Source: Sorangium aterium (GTDB taxonomy: Bacteria > Myxococcota_A > Polyangia > Polyangiales > Polyangiaceae). Taken from it: a DNA stretch of 64,000 nucleotides. The notes below the pieces were generated by a model. It had not been told where the DNA came from and did no database searches. It saw nothing but the letters and a program-made list of their open reading frames with translations. Positions within the stretch are counted from its first letter, which is position 1. Each line of letters opens with the position of its first letter. Shown in pieces: positions 46,186 to 55,600 of this stretch. A program made the translations under genes and the position numbers. The stretch spans positions 186,001-250,000 of the forward strand of contig NZ_JAQNDK010000003.1 in the NCBI RefSeq assembly GCF_028368935.1, given 5' to 3'.

Positions 46186-47337
46186 ATGGAAGGCAAGCAA
46201 AGGGTCGCTCTCACATTTGCGCTCTACCAAAACGAGGCGCTCGTCCGCCGGGAGACGATCACCCAGGATATCGTCAAGGTAGGCAAGGACGCGAAGAGCC
46301 ATCTGCGTGTCGATGACGAGCTTGCCTCGCGCATGCACGCGGTCATCGAGGTCGCCTCCCCGCAGGACATCACGCTCATCGATCTCGGCAACGAGCCGGG
46401 CACGATGGTGAACGGGGCGCGCGTCAACAAGTGCAAGATCAGCCCAGGCGATCAGCTGCAGATCGGCGGCACGAAGATCATGCTGGAGCGCGCGGAGCCG
46501 GTGGCGGTCGCCGCGGCGGCGGGCCCCGCCAAGCCGGTCCCCGCAAACCCGTTTGCGGCGGCGCCTGGTGGGAACCCGTTCGGCGCTGCGGCGCCCGGGA
46601 ATCCGTTCGCGGCCGCGCCCCCTGGGAACCCGTTCGCAGCCGCCTCCGCGGGCGGGGCGGACCCGTTCTCCTACAACAACCCGTTCGCGCAGTCGGCGCC
46701 GGCCGTCGACGAGGTGCCCCCGGACGCGCCGGAGGGCTCCTACACGTACACGCTCGTGAAGAACGGGCCGGACGTGCCGAGCGAGGAAGTCGAGGTCCCG
46801 GCGGCCTCCGTCGAGGTCATGATCCTGTGGGATGCCGCGGTGCTCCACGTCGAGCACCTCACGCCGCCGCGCTCCTTCTACGTGGGTGAGGAGGCGGGGA
46901 AGAACTTCAAGTGCGACTACTTCATCCCCTCGGAGAAGCTCGGCACGACGCGGGCGCCCATCCTCCTCGCGGATCGCTCCGGCTCGGTCTCCGTGGTGCT
47001 CCTGCCCCGCGCGACCGGCACCATCGAGATCCCGGGTAGGCCGAAGATGACGGTGCAGCAGGCGATCGATCAGGGCCTCACGCAGCCGTGTTCCGAGCTC
47101 TCTGGCGCCTATCAGATGGCGCTTCCGTCGGGCGGTAAGGCGAAGGTCGAGCGACGGCATCGTCTTCCAGGTGTCCGCCGTGAACGCGGGCAAGGTCGTG
47201 GCTGGCCACCTCCAGCTGGACACCCAGAGCCTGCTGTACACGGGCCTCTCGATGGCGGTTCACCTCGGGCTGCTCGCTGCGATGGCCTTCTTCATGCCGC
47301 CCCTCGGCGATACGGGCGAGGACGGGATCTCCGCTGA
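46186..47337 (+). CDS. gltG: GltG (PglI) N-terminal part with FHA domain; frame broken near 47150
   Basis: 383-codon frame, of which codons 1-321 are homologous. The start has GGAAGG nine bases upstream. FHA domain at residues about 10-100: VGKDAKSHLRVDDELASRMHAVI and GTMVNGARVNKCKI. A Pro/Ala/Gly linker with six NPF/DPF motifs (NPFAAAP, NPFGAAA, NPFAAAS, DPFSYNNPF) follows, then a beta-rich domain (FYVGEEAGKNFKCDYF, ILLADRSGSVSVVLLPRATG, SGAYQMALPSGGKAKVE). After KVE at 47151 the frame gives Arg-rich nonsense up to 47337, while the expected continuation SDGIVFQVSAVNAGKV is read one frame over. FHA plus AgmX/PglI tail is the GltG/PglI architecture of the gliding motor-linked inner-membrane protein. 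Confidence 0.75.
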   Translation: MEGKQRVALTFALYQNEALVRRETITQDIVKVGKDAKSHLRVDDELASRMHAVIEVASPQDITLIDLGNEPGTMVNGARVNKCKISPGDQLQIGGTKIMLERAEPVAVAAAAGPAKPVPANPFAAAPGGNPFGAAAPGNPFAAAPPGNPFAAASAGGADPFSYNNPFAQSAPAVDEVPPDAPEGSYTYTLVKNGPDVPSEEVEVPAASVEVMILWDAAVLHVEHLTPPRSFYVGEEAGKNFKCDYFIPSEKLGTTRAPILLADRSGSVSVVLLPRATGTIEIPGRPKMTVQQAIDQGLTQPCSELSGAYQMALPSGGKAKVERRHRLPGVRRERGQGRGWPPPAGHPEPAVHGPLDGGSPRAARCDGLLHAAPRRYGRGRDLR

Positions 47338-48229
47338 CCAGCAGTTCCTGATCCAGCAGTACCTCGCGGCGGCCGCCGAGAAGGAGATGGAGGAGAAGGA
47401 GACCGAGCAGGTCGCCGAGAACGCGGCGGACAACAAGGAGGGTGGCACCGGTACACGCGCCAAGGGTGAAGAGGGTTCGATGGGTAACCCGAACACCAAG
47501 GCCACCGGCAACCGCTACGGCGTCCAGGGGCCCGCCGACAACCCGGATCCGCACATCGCCCGCCAGGCCGCGCTCCGCGACGCCGCGGAGTTCGGCATGA
47601 TCGGGCTGCTGAACGCCGGCGCCGGCGGCGATCCGAACGCGCCGACCGCGCCGTGGGGACGCGACGATTCGCTCGGGAACGATGCGCTGAGCGCCCGCGG
47701 CAACATGTGGGGCGATCAGATCGGCGACTCGTTCGGCGCTGGCGGCCTTGGCCTCTCCGGCATCGGCGAGGGTGGTGGCGGGCGCGGCGAGGGCATCGGC
47801 CTCGGCTCGATCGGCACCATCGGGCACGGCGCCGGCACCGGCACCGGCCAGGGCTTCGGCTCCGGCCATGGCCGCCTCGGTGGGTCTCATCGCACCAAGC
47901 CGCCGCAGGTGCGTATGGGTGCGACCAGCGTGAGCGGCCGCCTGCCCCCCGAGGTCATCCAGCGTATCGTCCGTCAGAACTTCGGTCGATTCCGGCTTTG
48001 CTACGAGAACGGGCTCAGGAACAACCCGAATCTGCAGGGCCGTGTCGCGGTGCGCTTCGTCATCGGGCGCGACGGCGCGGTCTCCAACGTGGGTAACGGC
48101 GGTTCGGATCTGCCCGATAACGGCGTGGTTTCCTGCGTCGTTCGGGCGTTCTACGGCCTGTCGTTCCCGCAGCCCGAGGGCGGTATCGTCACCGTCGTCT
48201 ACCCGATCATGCTCAGCCCCGGCGGCTGA
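47171..48229 (+). CDS. gltG: GltG (PglI) C-terminal part: membrane segment and AgmX/PglI C-terminal domain
   Basis: 352-codon frame starting formally at GTG 47171, but its true coding part begins at about 47150 by a +1 shift from the FHA-encoding frame. VVAGHLQLDTQSLLYTGLSM leads to a membrane helix (AVHLGLLAAMAFFMPPL). A Glu-rich helix (QYLAAAAEKEMEEKETEQVAEN), a Gly-rich linker (47740-47900) and the AgmX/PglI C-terminal domain follow: SGRLPPEVIQRIVRQNFGRFRLCYENGLRN, LQGRVAVRFVIGRDGAVSNV, CVVRAFYGLSFPQPEGGIVTVVYPIML. This TonB-like tail is thought to contact periplasmic partners. If not a sequencing error, it could be made only as a separate piece. A strong terminator follows 30 bases later. 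Confidence 0.75.
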   Translation: MSAVNAGKVVAGHLQLDTQSLLYTGLSMAVHLGLLAAMAFFMPPLGDTGEDGISADQQFLIQQYLAAAAEKEMEEKETEQVAENAADNKEGGTGTRAKGEEGSMGNPNTKATGNRYGVQGPADNPDPHIARQAALRDAAEFGMIGLLNAGAGGDPNAPTAPWGRDDSLGNDALSARGNMWGDQIGDSFGAGGLGLSGIGEGGGGRGEGIGLGSIGTIGHGAGTGTGQGFGSGHGRLGGSHRTKPPQVRMGATSVSGRLPPEVIQRIVRQNFGRFRLCYENGLRNNPNLQGRVAVRFVIGRDGAVSNVGNGGSDLPDNGVVSCVVRAFYGLSFPQPEGGIVTVVYPIMLSPGG

Positions 48230-48255
48230 GTTCGCCTCGCCGCTCGGTTCGAGCG

Positions 48256-48288
48256 AACGCCCCGCACCTCGCGTGCGGGGCGTTTTCC
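48256..48288 (+). terminator. intrinsic terminator after gltG
   Basis: Perfect 10-base stem CGCCCCGCAC/GTGCGGGGCG (48258-48267 with 48273-48282), 5-base loop CTCGC, followed by TTTTCCGTTT; extendable by two A-T pairs. This is the clearest factor-independent terminator in the window, 30 bases past the gltG stop. Confidence 0.9.
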
Positions 48289-48529
48289 GTTTCAGCGCTG
48301 GACGCGGCTGGCGCTGGGCGTGGCCGGGGGTCTGCGGCGAGCGCCCGTGGGGTGGCCAGCTCGGCGTTCGCCGCGCGGGGGAGGGTGGGGGCCCGGCGTG
48401 GAGGCGCTGCAGCGAGGCGCATGCGCGGGGTCTGAAGCCCTGGACTTCCGCGGTTGCCTCCGCCTATTCTCGCGTCGCCGCGCGAGGTTCGACGCGCGCC
48501 ACCTCGGGACGCTTGTGACGGTGCCACAC

Positions 48530-48616
48530 GGAGCGGCGCAGCCGTCTCCGGGATTGGGGACGGAGCGGCGCAGCCGACTCCGGGACACTGAAGGAGCGGC
48601 GCAGCCGGCTCCGGGA
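48530..48616. repeat. three tandem bulged-hairpin repeats
   Basis: Three copies of a 24-base core (48530-48553, 48562-48585, 48593-48616) separated by 7-8 bases. Each can fold: GGAGCGGC-GCA-GCCG then CTCC, with a single bulged base before CTCC that differs in each copy (T, A, G) while stems are unchanged. The array lies in the 462-base gap between the gltG terminator and the TPR lipoprotein gene (start 48692). The rest of the gap (48290-48529) is GC-rich and shows no gene. Resembles a REP-type or regulatory RNA repeat. Confidence 0.75.
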
Positions 48617-48691
48617 CGTTGAAGAGGGGCGACGCGACGCCCAGGTCACTCAGAGGCCGGCGATGCCGGGGCCATTCGAAAGGTGAGCGAG

Positions 48692-49600
48692 ATGAAGCTT
48701 GGGGCATTCTTGATGGTTGGCCTGGTCGCGGCGAGCGCGGCGGGCCTGGGCTGCAGCCGGCACCGCCAGGAGGCCGTCATCCTGGCGAATCAGGCCGACA
48801 AGGAGGTCGCCGTCAACCCCGACGGTGCGGCCAACAAGTACGAGCAAGCGACCAAGCTCGACCCGACCAACCACCGCATCTTCTTCAAGCTGGCGATGGC
48901 TCACAAGAAGCAGGAGGAGTGGGACAAAGTCGCATCGACGCTGTCTCGCGCCACGCAGATCGCCCCGAAGTTCGCCAACTACTGGTTCGAACGGGGGTGG
49001 GCGCTCGAGCAGCAGGCGAAGAAGAAGACGATCTCCTACGAAGAGTCCAAAGAGCCGTACCAGAAGTGCATCGAGAACGACCCCAACTTCGCGGACTGCT
49101 ACTCCCAGCTCGGGAACGTCTATCTCTGGACGGACGACGAGCAGAAGGCGCTCGAGAACCTCACCAAGGCGATCGAGCACAACCCGAACGAAATCCGCTA
49201 CTACGCGGCGCTCGCCGACCTGTACTCCCGTCTCGGGTACACGAAGGAGGCCGAGCAGGTGCTCAAGGAGGCGATGTCGTTCGCGAAGCCGGGGGACAAG
49301 TACCTCTTCGGCATCCACAGCCTGCTCGCGTCGGTCTACCAGGACCGGGGGTCCACGGCGGAGATGGTGTCCGAGCTCGAGGCCGCCAAGGCGGTGGCGC
49401 CGACGGATGGTCCCGAGTCTGTACAGATCCTCTGGAGTCTCGGGAGCACCTACGCGACCCTGGATCCGCCGCGCAAGCAGGAGGCGATCCAGATGCTCAA
49501 GGGGTTCACCACCCGCGCCTGTAAGGGCTCGAAGGCGGCGAGCTTCAAGACCGAGTGCGAGACGGCGAACACGCTCGTCGCGCGGCTCGGCGGTCAGTAG
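48692..49600 (+). CDS. TPR lipoprotein between gltG and gltI
   Basis: 302 residues. Signal peptide MKLGAFLMVGLVAASAAGLG with Cys at residue 21 as lipobox (GLGC). TPR units: GAANKYEQATKLDPTNHRIFFKLAMAHKKQEEWDKV, YQKCIENDPNFADCYSQLGNVYLWTDDEQKALENLTKAIEHNPN, EIRYYAALADLYSRLGYTKEAEQVLKEAM. Likely anchored in the outer membrane, facing the periplasm. Its placement in the glt region suggests a role in the same complex; no exact Myxococcus counterpart is claimed. GTG at 48683 is an alternative start. It reads into gltI after a 76-base gap. Confidence 0.85.
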   Translation: MKLGAFLMVGLVAASAAGLGCSRHRQEAVILANQADKEVAVNPDGAANKYEQATKLDPTNHRIFFKLAMAHKKQEEWDKVASTLSRATQIAPKFANYWFERGWALEQQAKKKTISYEESKEPYQKCIENDPNFADCYSQLGNVYLWTDDEQKALENLTKAIEHNPNEIRYYAALADLYSRLGYTKEAEQVLKEAMSFAKPGDKYLFGIHSLLASVYQDRGSTAEMVSELEAAKAVAPTDGPESVQILWSLGSTYATLDPPRKQEAIQMLKGFTTRACKGSKAASFKTECETANTLVARLGGQ

Positions 49601-49676
49601 CCGTGATGCCGCGCGCGGCACGGGGCACGTAAGCGTTTCAATTCGTTCGAAGGTCGGGGCCGAGGGTCGATAATCA

Positions 49677-52600
49677 ATGGATCTTGCGCAGCGTCTCAAT
49701 CATCTCGAGTCGGTTCATGACTGGCAAGGGCTCGTCGAGGAGCTCGAGAAGGGGATTGCGGCCGAAGGGGACGCCACCCGGAAGGCGGCATATCACCTGA
49801 AGCTCGGGCGGCTGCTCGAGGAGAAGTTCCTTCAGGCCGTCAAGGCGCTGAAGCACTTCCAGGACGCCTACAAGCTGAATCCAGCGCTGCTCGAGGCGCT
49901 GGAGTCGGCTCGTTCCATCTACTGGGACCTCGGCAAGACCAACATGGTCCAGAAGCTCCTGGAGCTCGAGCTGAGGAACGCCCCCGAGGGGACCGCGGCC
50001 GCCGAGCTCCGCGTGGAGCTCGGCGACGTGCTCTGCGACGCGGGCGATTTCGAGCGCGCGACGGAGATGTACGCGAAGGGGCTCGCTGCGTCCGGCGGGA
50101 CGAGCGAGGAGGCGAGGGCCTGCCTCTTCGACATGCAGGTCGATCAGTCGTCGTGGTCGGCGCGCATGGCGGAGCTGGTGGACGCGGCCGACGCGGCCGC
50201 GAGCAACGACGAGCGCAAGCGGCTGCTGCTCCGCGCGGCGCGCCTCGCGAAGCGCTTCGATCGCGGTCAACTCGAAGACCTGCTCCGGAGGGCGTACGAG
50301 ACCGCGCCCTCCGACAAGCAGGCAGCGACGATGTTCGAGGGGCTCCTCGTCGAGGCGGAGCGGCCGCAGGCGATCGTGGAGACGCAGCGCCGCATCCTCG
50401 ACGCGCGCGCCGGCGTGGCGCGCGGAGAGGCGGCCTTCAAGTTCGGCGTGCGCTGGGCCACGCGGCACCAGAACGTCGAGATCGGATCGAAGCTCCTCGA
50501 GGAGTCGCTCCGGTTCGATCCCTCGAACGAGGCTGCGTTCGCCTACCTGCGCGAGCTCTGGGGGACGAAGGAGGGCAACTGGGAGCGCGTCGCGTCGCTG
50601 GCGGAGAGCGCTGCCAACCAGAACGGCAGCTCCCCGTACATGATCGCGCAGGCGGGCGGCATCGCCTGGCGTCAGCTCGGCAACCTCATCCGGGCCAGGA
50701 GCTGGTTCGAGAGGCTCTCGGCGGTCGCCCCGACGCACCCGAGCGTGAGCGCGTTCGAAGCGCAGATCGGCGAGCGCCTGACGGCCGCGCCTGTCGCGCC
50801 GTCCGCGCCTCCGCCGGCTGCTGCCGCGCCTGCGCCCGTCGCGCCCGCGCCCGTCGTCGTCGCGCCCGCGCCCGTCGTCGTCGCGCCGCCTGCGCCCGTC
50901 GCCGTCGCGCCTGCGGACGCCACGCCGCTTCCCACGAGCGCGCCTGCGCCCGTCAGCGCGCCTGCGCCCGTCAGCGCGCCTGCGCCCGTGAGCACGCCAG
51001 CGCCGCTCAGCACGCCAGCCCCGGTGAGCGGCAGGGTGAGCGCGCCCGTGAGCGCTCCTGTGGATGCCTCGTCGGTGGACGAGCGCGACGCGAGGTCCTC
51101 GGTGGCCGACATCGAGCCGCCGCCGCCTGCGCGGGCTCCCGCCGAGAGCAGGCCTGCCGATTCGGAGGTCGGCCGGCGGCCGACGGCGCCGCCGCCTCCG
51201 GCCGCGGAGGCCGCGGGCCGCGTCGAGGAGCTCAAGGCCAAGGCCCAGAAGCAGGAGCAGGCCAAGCGGTACAACGAGTACGTCAAGACGCTGATCGAGA
51301 TCGCCGAGGCGGTCTCGGATCCCGCCGAGAAGATCGACAACTACGCGAAGGCGGCGGATCTCTACTCGGGCAAGTTCTCGAACGCGGCCGAGGCGGTGAA
51401 GTGCTACGAGGCGATCCTCGCGATCGACGGCGAGCACGCGCAGGCGATCGACTTCCTCCGCCAGAGCTACGAGAAGCGGCGCGACTGGGAGAAGCTCATC
51501 GGGCTGCTCCGCCGCGAGGCCGCGGCGCTCCCGGAGGGCGGCGATCGCGCAGCGAAGTACCTCGAGATCGCGAAGCTCGCGTCGGAGCGGGTGAAGAAGG
51601 TCGACTTCTGCATCGAGCTCTGGGACGAGGTCCTCGCGAACGACCCGGAGAACCCCGAGGCGCTGAACGCGCTGGCCGGGCTCTACGAGAAGAACAAGGA
51701 CTACCAGGCGTTCGCGAGGGTGCTGCAGAAGCAGGTCGACACGACCTTCGACAGCACCCAGAAGCTCGCGCTCCTCAGCAAGCTCGCGCAGCTCTACGGC
51801 GAGCGCCTCAAGGACGACGAGGCGGCCGTCAAGGCCTGGCAAGAGGTGATCGCGCTGAACCCCCAGGACCGCAAGGCCCAGGAGGCGCTCAAGAAGGCGT
51901 ACCTCCAGCTGCAGCGCTGGGACGATCTCGAGGTGTTCTACGCCGAGAGCGGCAAGTGGGACGAGTTCATCCGCGTCCTCGAGTCGCAGGAGGCCAAGGA
52001 GACCGACGACGCGGCCAAGATCAGCCTGCTGGTCAAGATCGCCGATCTCTGGATGGTCCAGAAGCAGAAGGCGGATCGCGCGGCGCGCGCCTACGAGAAG
52101 GTGCTCTCGATCGACGGCTCGCACCTCGCCGCGGCCGAGGCGCTCATCCCGATCTACACGCAGGCGAACAACCCGAAGGGGCTCGCCGGCGCCATCGAGG
52201 TGAAGCTCTCGCACGACCAGGACGACGTCTCCCGGCTCGACCTCTACCGGCAGGTCGCGGCGCTTTACGAGACGCGCCTCAAGGAGCCGCAGCGGGCGTT
52301 CGAGCGTTACCTCTCGGCCTTCCAGATCGCGCCGCAGGACGAGCAGTGCATCGATGACGTCGAGCGGGCCGCGCGCTCGACCGAGGGGTGGGACGCCCTG
52401 ATCCAGGCCTACTCGTCGGCGATCTCGCGCGCCGAGGGCGAGGGGGACATCGCGCTCGGGGTCGATCTCCGGCTCCGGCTCGGGCGGGTGCTGCTCGATG
52501 AGGTGAAGCGCATCGACGAGGCGCTCTCGCAGTTCCGCGCCGTGTACGAGGCGGACGGCGAGAACCAGGCCGCGATCGGCGCGCTGGAGCGGCTCTACCG

Positions 52601-55600
52601 CGAGACGGGGCGGTTCGGCGAGCTGCTCGGCATCTACGAGAAGAAGCTCGGCATCGTCACCGAGCCGGAGGAGCGCAAGCAGATCCTCTACGCGATCGCG
52701 GAGCTCTACGAAGGGGAGCTGCGCGACGCGGCGCAGGCGATCGGGACGTACCGCCAGGTGCTCGACGACGAGCCGACGGACCCGCAGGCGCTCGCGGCGC
52801 TCGACAAGCTCTACCGCGAGCAGCAGGACTGGGCGTCTTACGTCGACGTGCTCCGCAAGCGGATCGACTCTCCGCTCGACGAGCAGGCGCTCATCGACCT
52901 CAAGTTCCGGCTCGGGAGCACCCTCGAGAAGCACCTGAACGATGCGGCCGGAGCGCTCGAGAACTACAAGGAAATCCTGATCCTCGATCCGGGCAACGAC
53001 GCGGCGCGCCTCGCGCTCGAGGCGCTGCTCTCGAACGAGTCCCTGCGGGCCGAGGCGGCGGCCATCCTGCAGGAGATCTACGAGGGGCGCGGCGACTGGG
53101 AGAAGCTGATCCAGGCGCTCGAGATCCTCGCCGCGGCCGAGGGCGACACGGCGACGCGCGTCGCGCTGCTCCGGAAGGTGGCGCGGACGGCGGCCGAGAG
53201 CCTGAGCGACCTGGGCCGCGCGTTCGACGCGCAGTCGCGGGCGCTCAAGGACGACCCGTCGCACGCCGAGACGCGGGCGGAGCTCGAGTCGCTCGCCGCG
53301 CAGGCGGGCGCCTGGGACAGGCTCGACGTCATCTTCAGCGAGATCGCCGATTCGCTGAGCGACGCCCGGCTGAGCCGCGAGTACTGGATGCGCCTCGCGA
53401 GCATCCACGAGCGGCTCGGCAAGGTCGAGGAGGCGGCGAACGGCTACCTCCGCGTGCTCTCGATCGATCCCGCCGACTCGGAGGCGCTGGAGGCGATGGA
53501 CGAGCTCTACCGGCGCACCGAGCGCTGGGGCGATCTCATCGGCGTCTACCGGCGCCGCATCGAGCTCGTCCACGAGCCGGCCGAGCGCGAGGGCCTCTAT
53601 GCGCAGATGGCCGAGGTCTACGAGCAGCGGCTCGGGCAGCCGGAGGAGGCGATCGCCGCTTACCGCGAGGTCCTCTCCATCGACAACACGAGCATGGTGG
53701 CGCTGGCGGCGCTCGACGGGCTCTTCAGCCGCCAGGGCATGTGGGAGGAGCTGGCGGACAACCTCGAGGCGCAGCTCGGCATCGCCGTCGACGAGGAGTC
53801 CCAGATCAGGCTGATGCTCCGGCTCGCCGCGCTGCGGGAGTCGCGGATGCGGCTCGTCGACTCGGCGATCGACATCTACAGGCAGGTGCTCGAGCGCGAG
53901 CCGACGAACGTCGAGGCGCTCGGGGCGCTCGAGCGCCTCGGGAAGGTCGCCGAGCACGAGCTCGCGATCGCGGAGATCCTCGAGCCGCTGTACCGCCAGT
54001 CGGGCGACTTCCAGAAGCTCATCGGGGTGCACGAGGTGCAGGTGCGGCGCAGCGACGACGTGACCCGTCGCGTCGAGCTGCTCCACCAGATCGCCGTGCT
54101 CTACGAGGACGCGGGCGGCGACCTCAGCTCGGCCTTCGACACCTACGCGCGGGCGCTGAGCCAGGATCCGGCCTCGGAGTCGACGCAGGAGGGGCTCGAC
54201 CGGCTCGCGCGCGCGACCGGCCGCTTCGCCGACCTGGCGCGCGTGTTCGAGACGCTGGCGGCGCAGCAGACCGACGCGGAGCTCGCGAGCTCGCTCTACA
54301 CGATGAGCGCGCGGATCTACGAGGGAGACCTCGGCGACATGGACAGCGCCGTCGGGCACTACCGGCGCGTGCTCGAGATCGATCCGCGCAACCTGCACGC
54401 GGCCGAGTCGCTCGAGCGGCTGTTCAGGACCGCGGAGCGCTACAACGAGCTGTCGCAGATCCTCCAGCAGAAGGCGGACATCCTCGACGACCTGAACGAG
54501 AAGAAGCTCGCCCTCTTCCAGGCCGCGAGCATCGAGGAGGAGGTGCTCGAGCGGCACGATCCGGCCATCGCCGTCTACGGCAAGGTGCTCGAGCTCGACG
54601 CCGAGGATCTGCGGGCGATCGACGCGTTGACGAAGCTCTACCTCAGCCTCTCGCGCTGGCAGGAGCTCCTCTCCGTCTACGCGAAGAAGGCCGATCTCGT
54701 CCTCGATTCGAACGAGAAGAAGCGCATCTACTACCAGATCGGCGCGGTGTACGAGCGCGAGCTCGGTAACGTCGCGAGCGCGATCGACACGTACCAGCGC
54801 GTCCTCGAGATCGATCCGGACGATCTCCAGGCGCTCGGGCGGCTCGACGTCCTCTACCAGACGTCGCAGAACTGGCTCGAGCTGCTCAGCGTGCTCCAGC
54901 ACGAGGCGGAGATCACCGCGGACCCGGCGGAGGGGATCAGCTACCAGTACCGGATCGCGGAGCTCTACGAGAAGCACCTCGACGACGTGTCCCGGGCGAT
55001 CGAGCTCTACCGCGATCTCCTGCAGCAGATGCCCGATCACGAGCCGACGCTGCGGGCACTCGAGCAGATCAAGGACGGCAGCCGTGAGCCGCTCGGCGCC
55101 GCGCTGGTGCTCGAGCCCATCTACGACGCGTCCGGCGAGTGGCAGAAGCTGATCAGCGTGCTCGAGGTCCGGGTCAAGGTGGCCGAGGACCCGTACGAGA
55201 GGGTCGATCTGCTCCACCGCGTCGCGCGCCTCTCGGAGGAGATGCTGAGCGACCACGTCACCGCGTTCGAGACGTACGCGCGGGCGGTGACGTTCGACAT
55301 CGGCAACGAGGAGTCGCTCTCGAACCTGGAGCGGCTCGCGATGATGGTGAACCGCTGGCCGCAGGTCGCCGCGCTGTACGACACCGAGCTCGGACGGCTC
55401 GGCGAGGAGCCGGCGCGCTTCGTGGAGCTCGGGCTGCGGCTCGCGCAGATCTTCGAGACGCAGCTCGACGACATCGACAGCGCCGTCGCGCGCTACAGGC
55501 GCGTGCTCGAGGTCGAGCCGGAGAACCAGACCGCGATCGCGTCGCTCGATCGCCTGTTCACCGCGACCGAGCGGTGGAGCGACCTCGTCACCATCCTCTC

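Noticed and set aside
47152-47337. C-terminal tail of the GltG N-terminal frame after 47151
   Set aside because: Arg/Pro/Gly-rich nonsense created by the frameshift; not a functional domain.
48530-48616. CRISPR array
   Set aside because: Three copies only, 7-8 base spacers, self-complementary units; no cas genes nearby.
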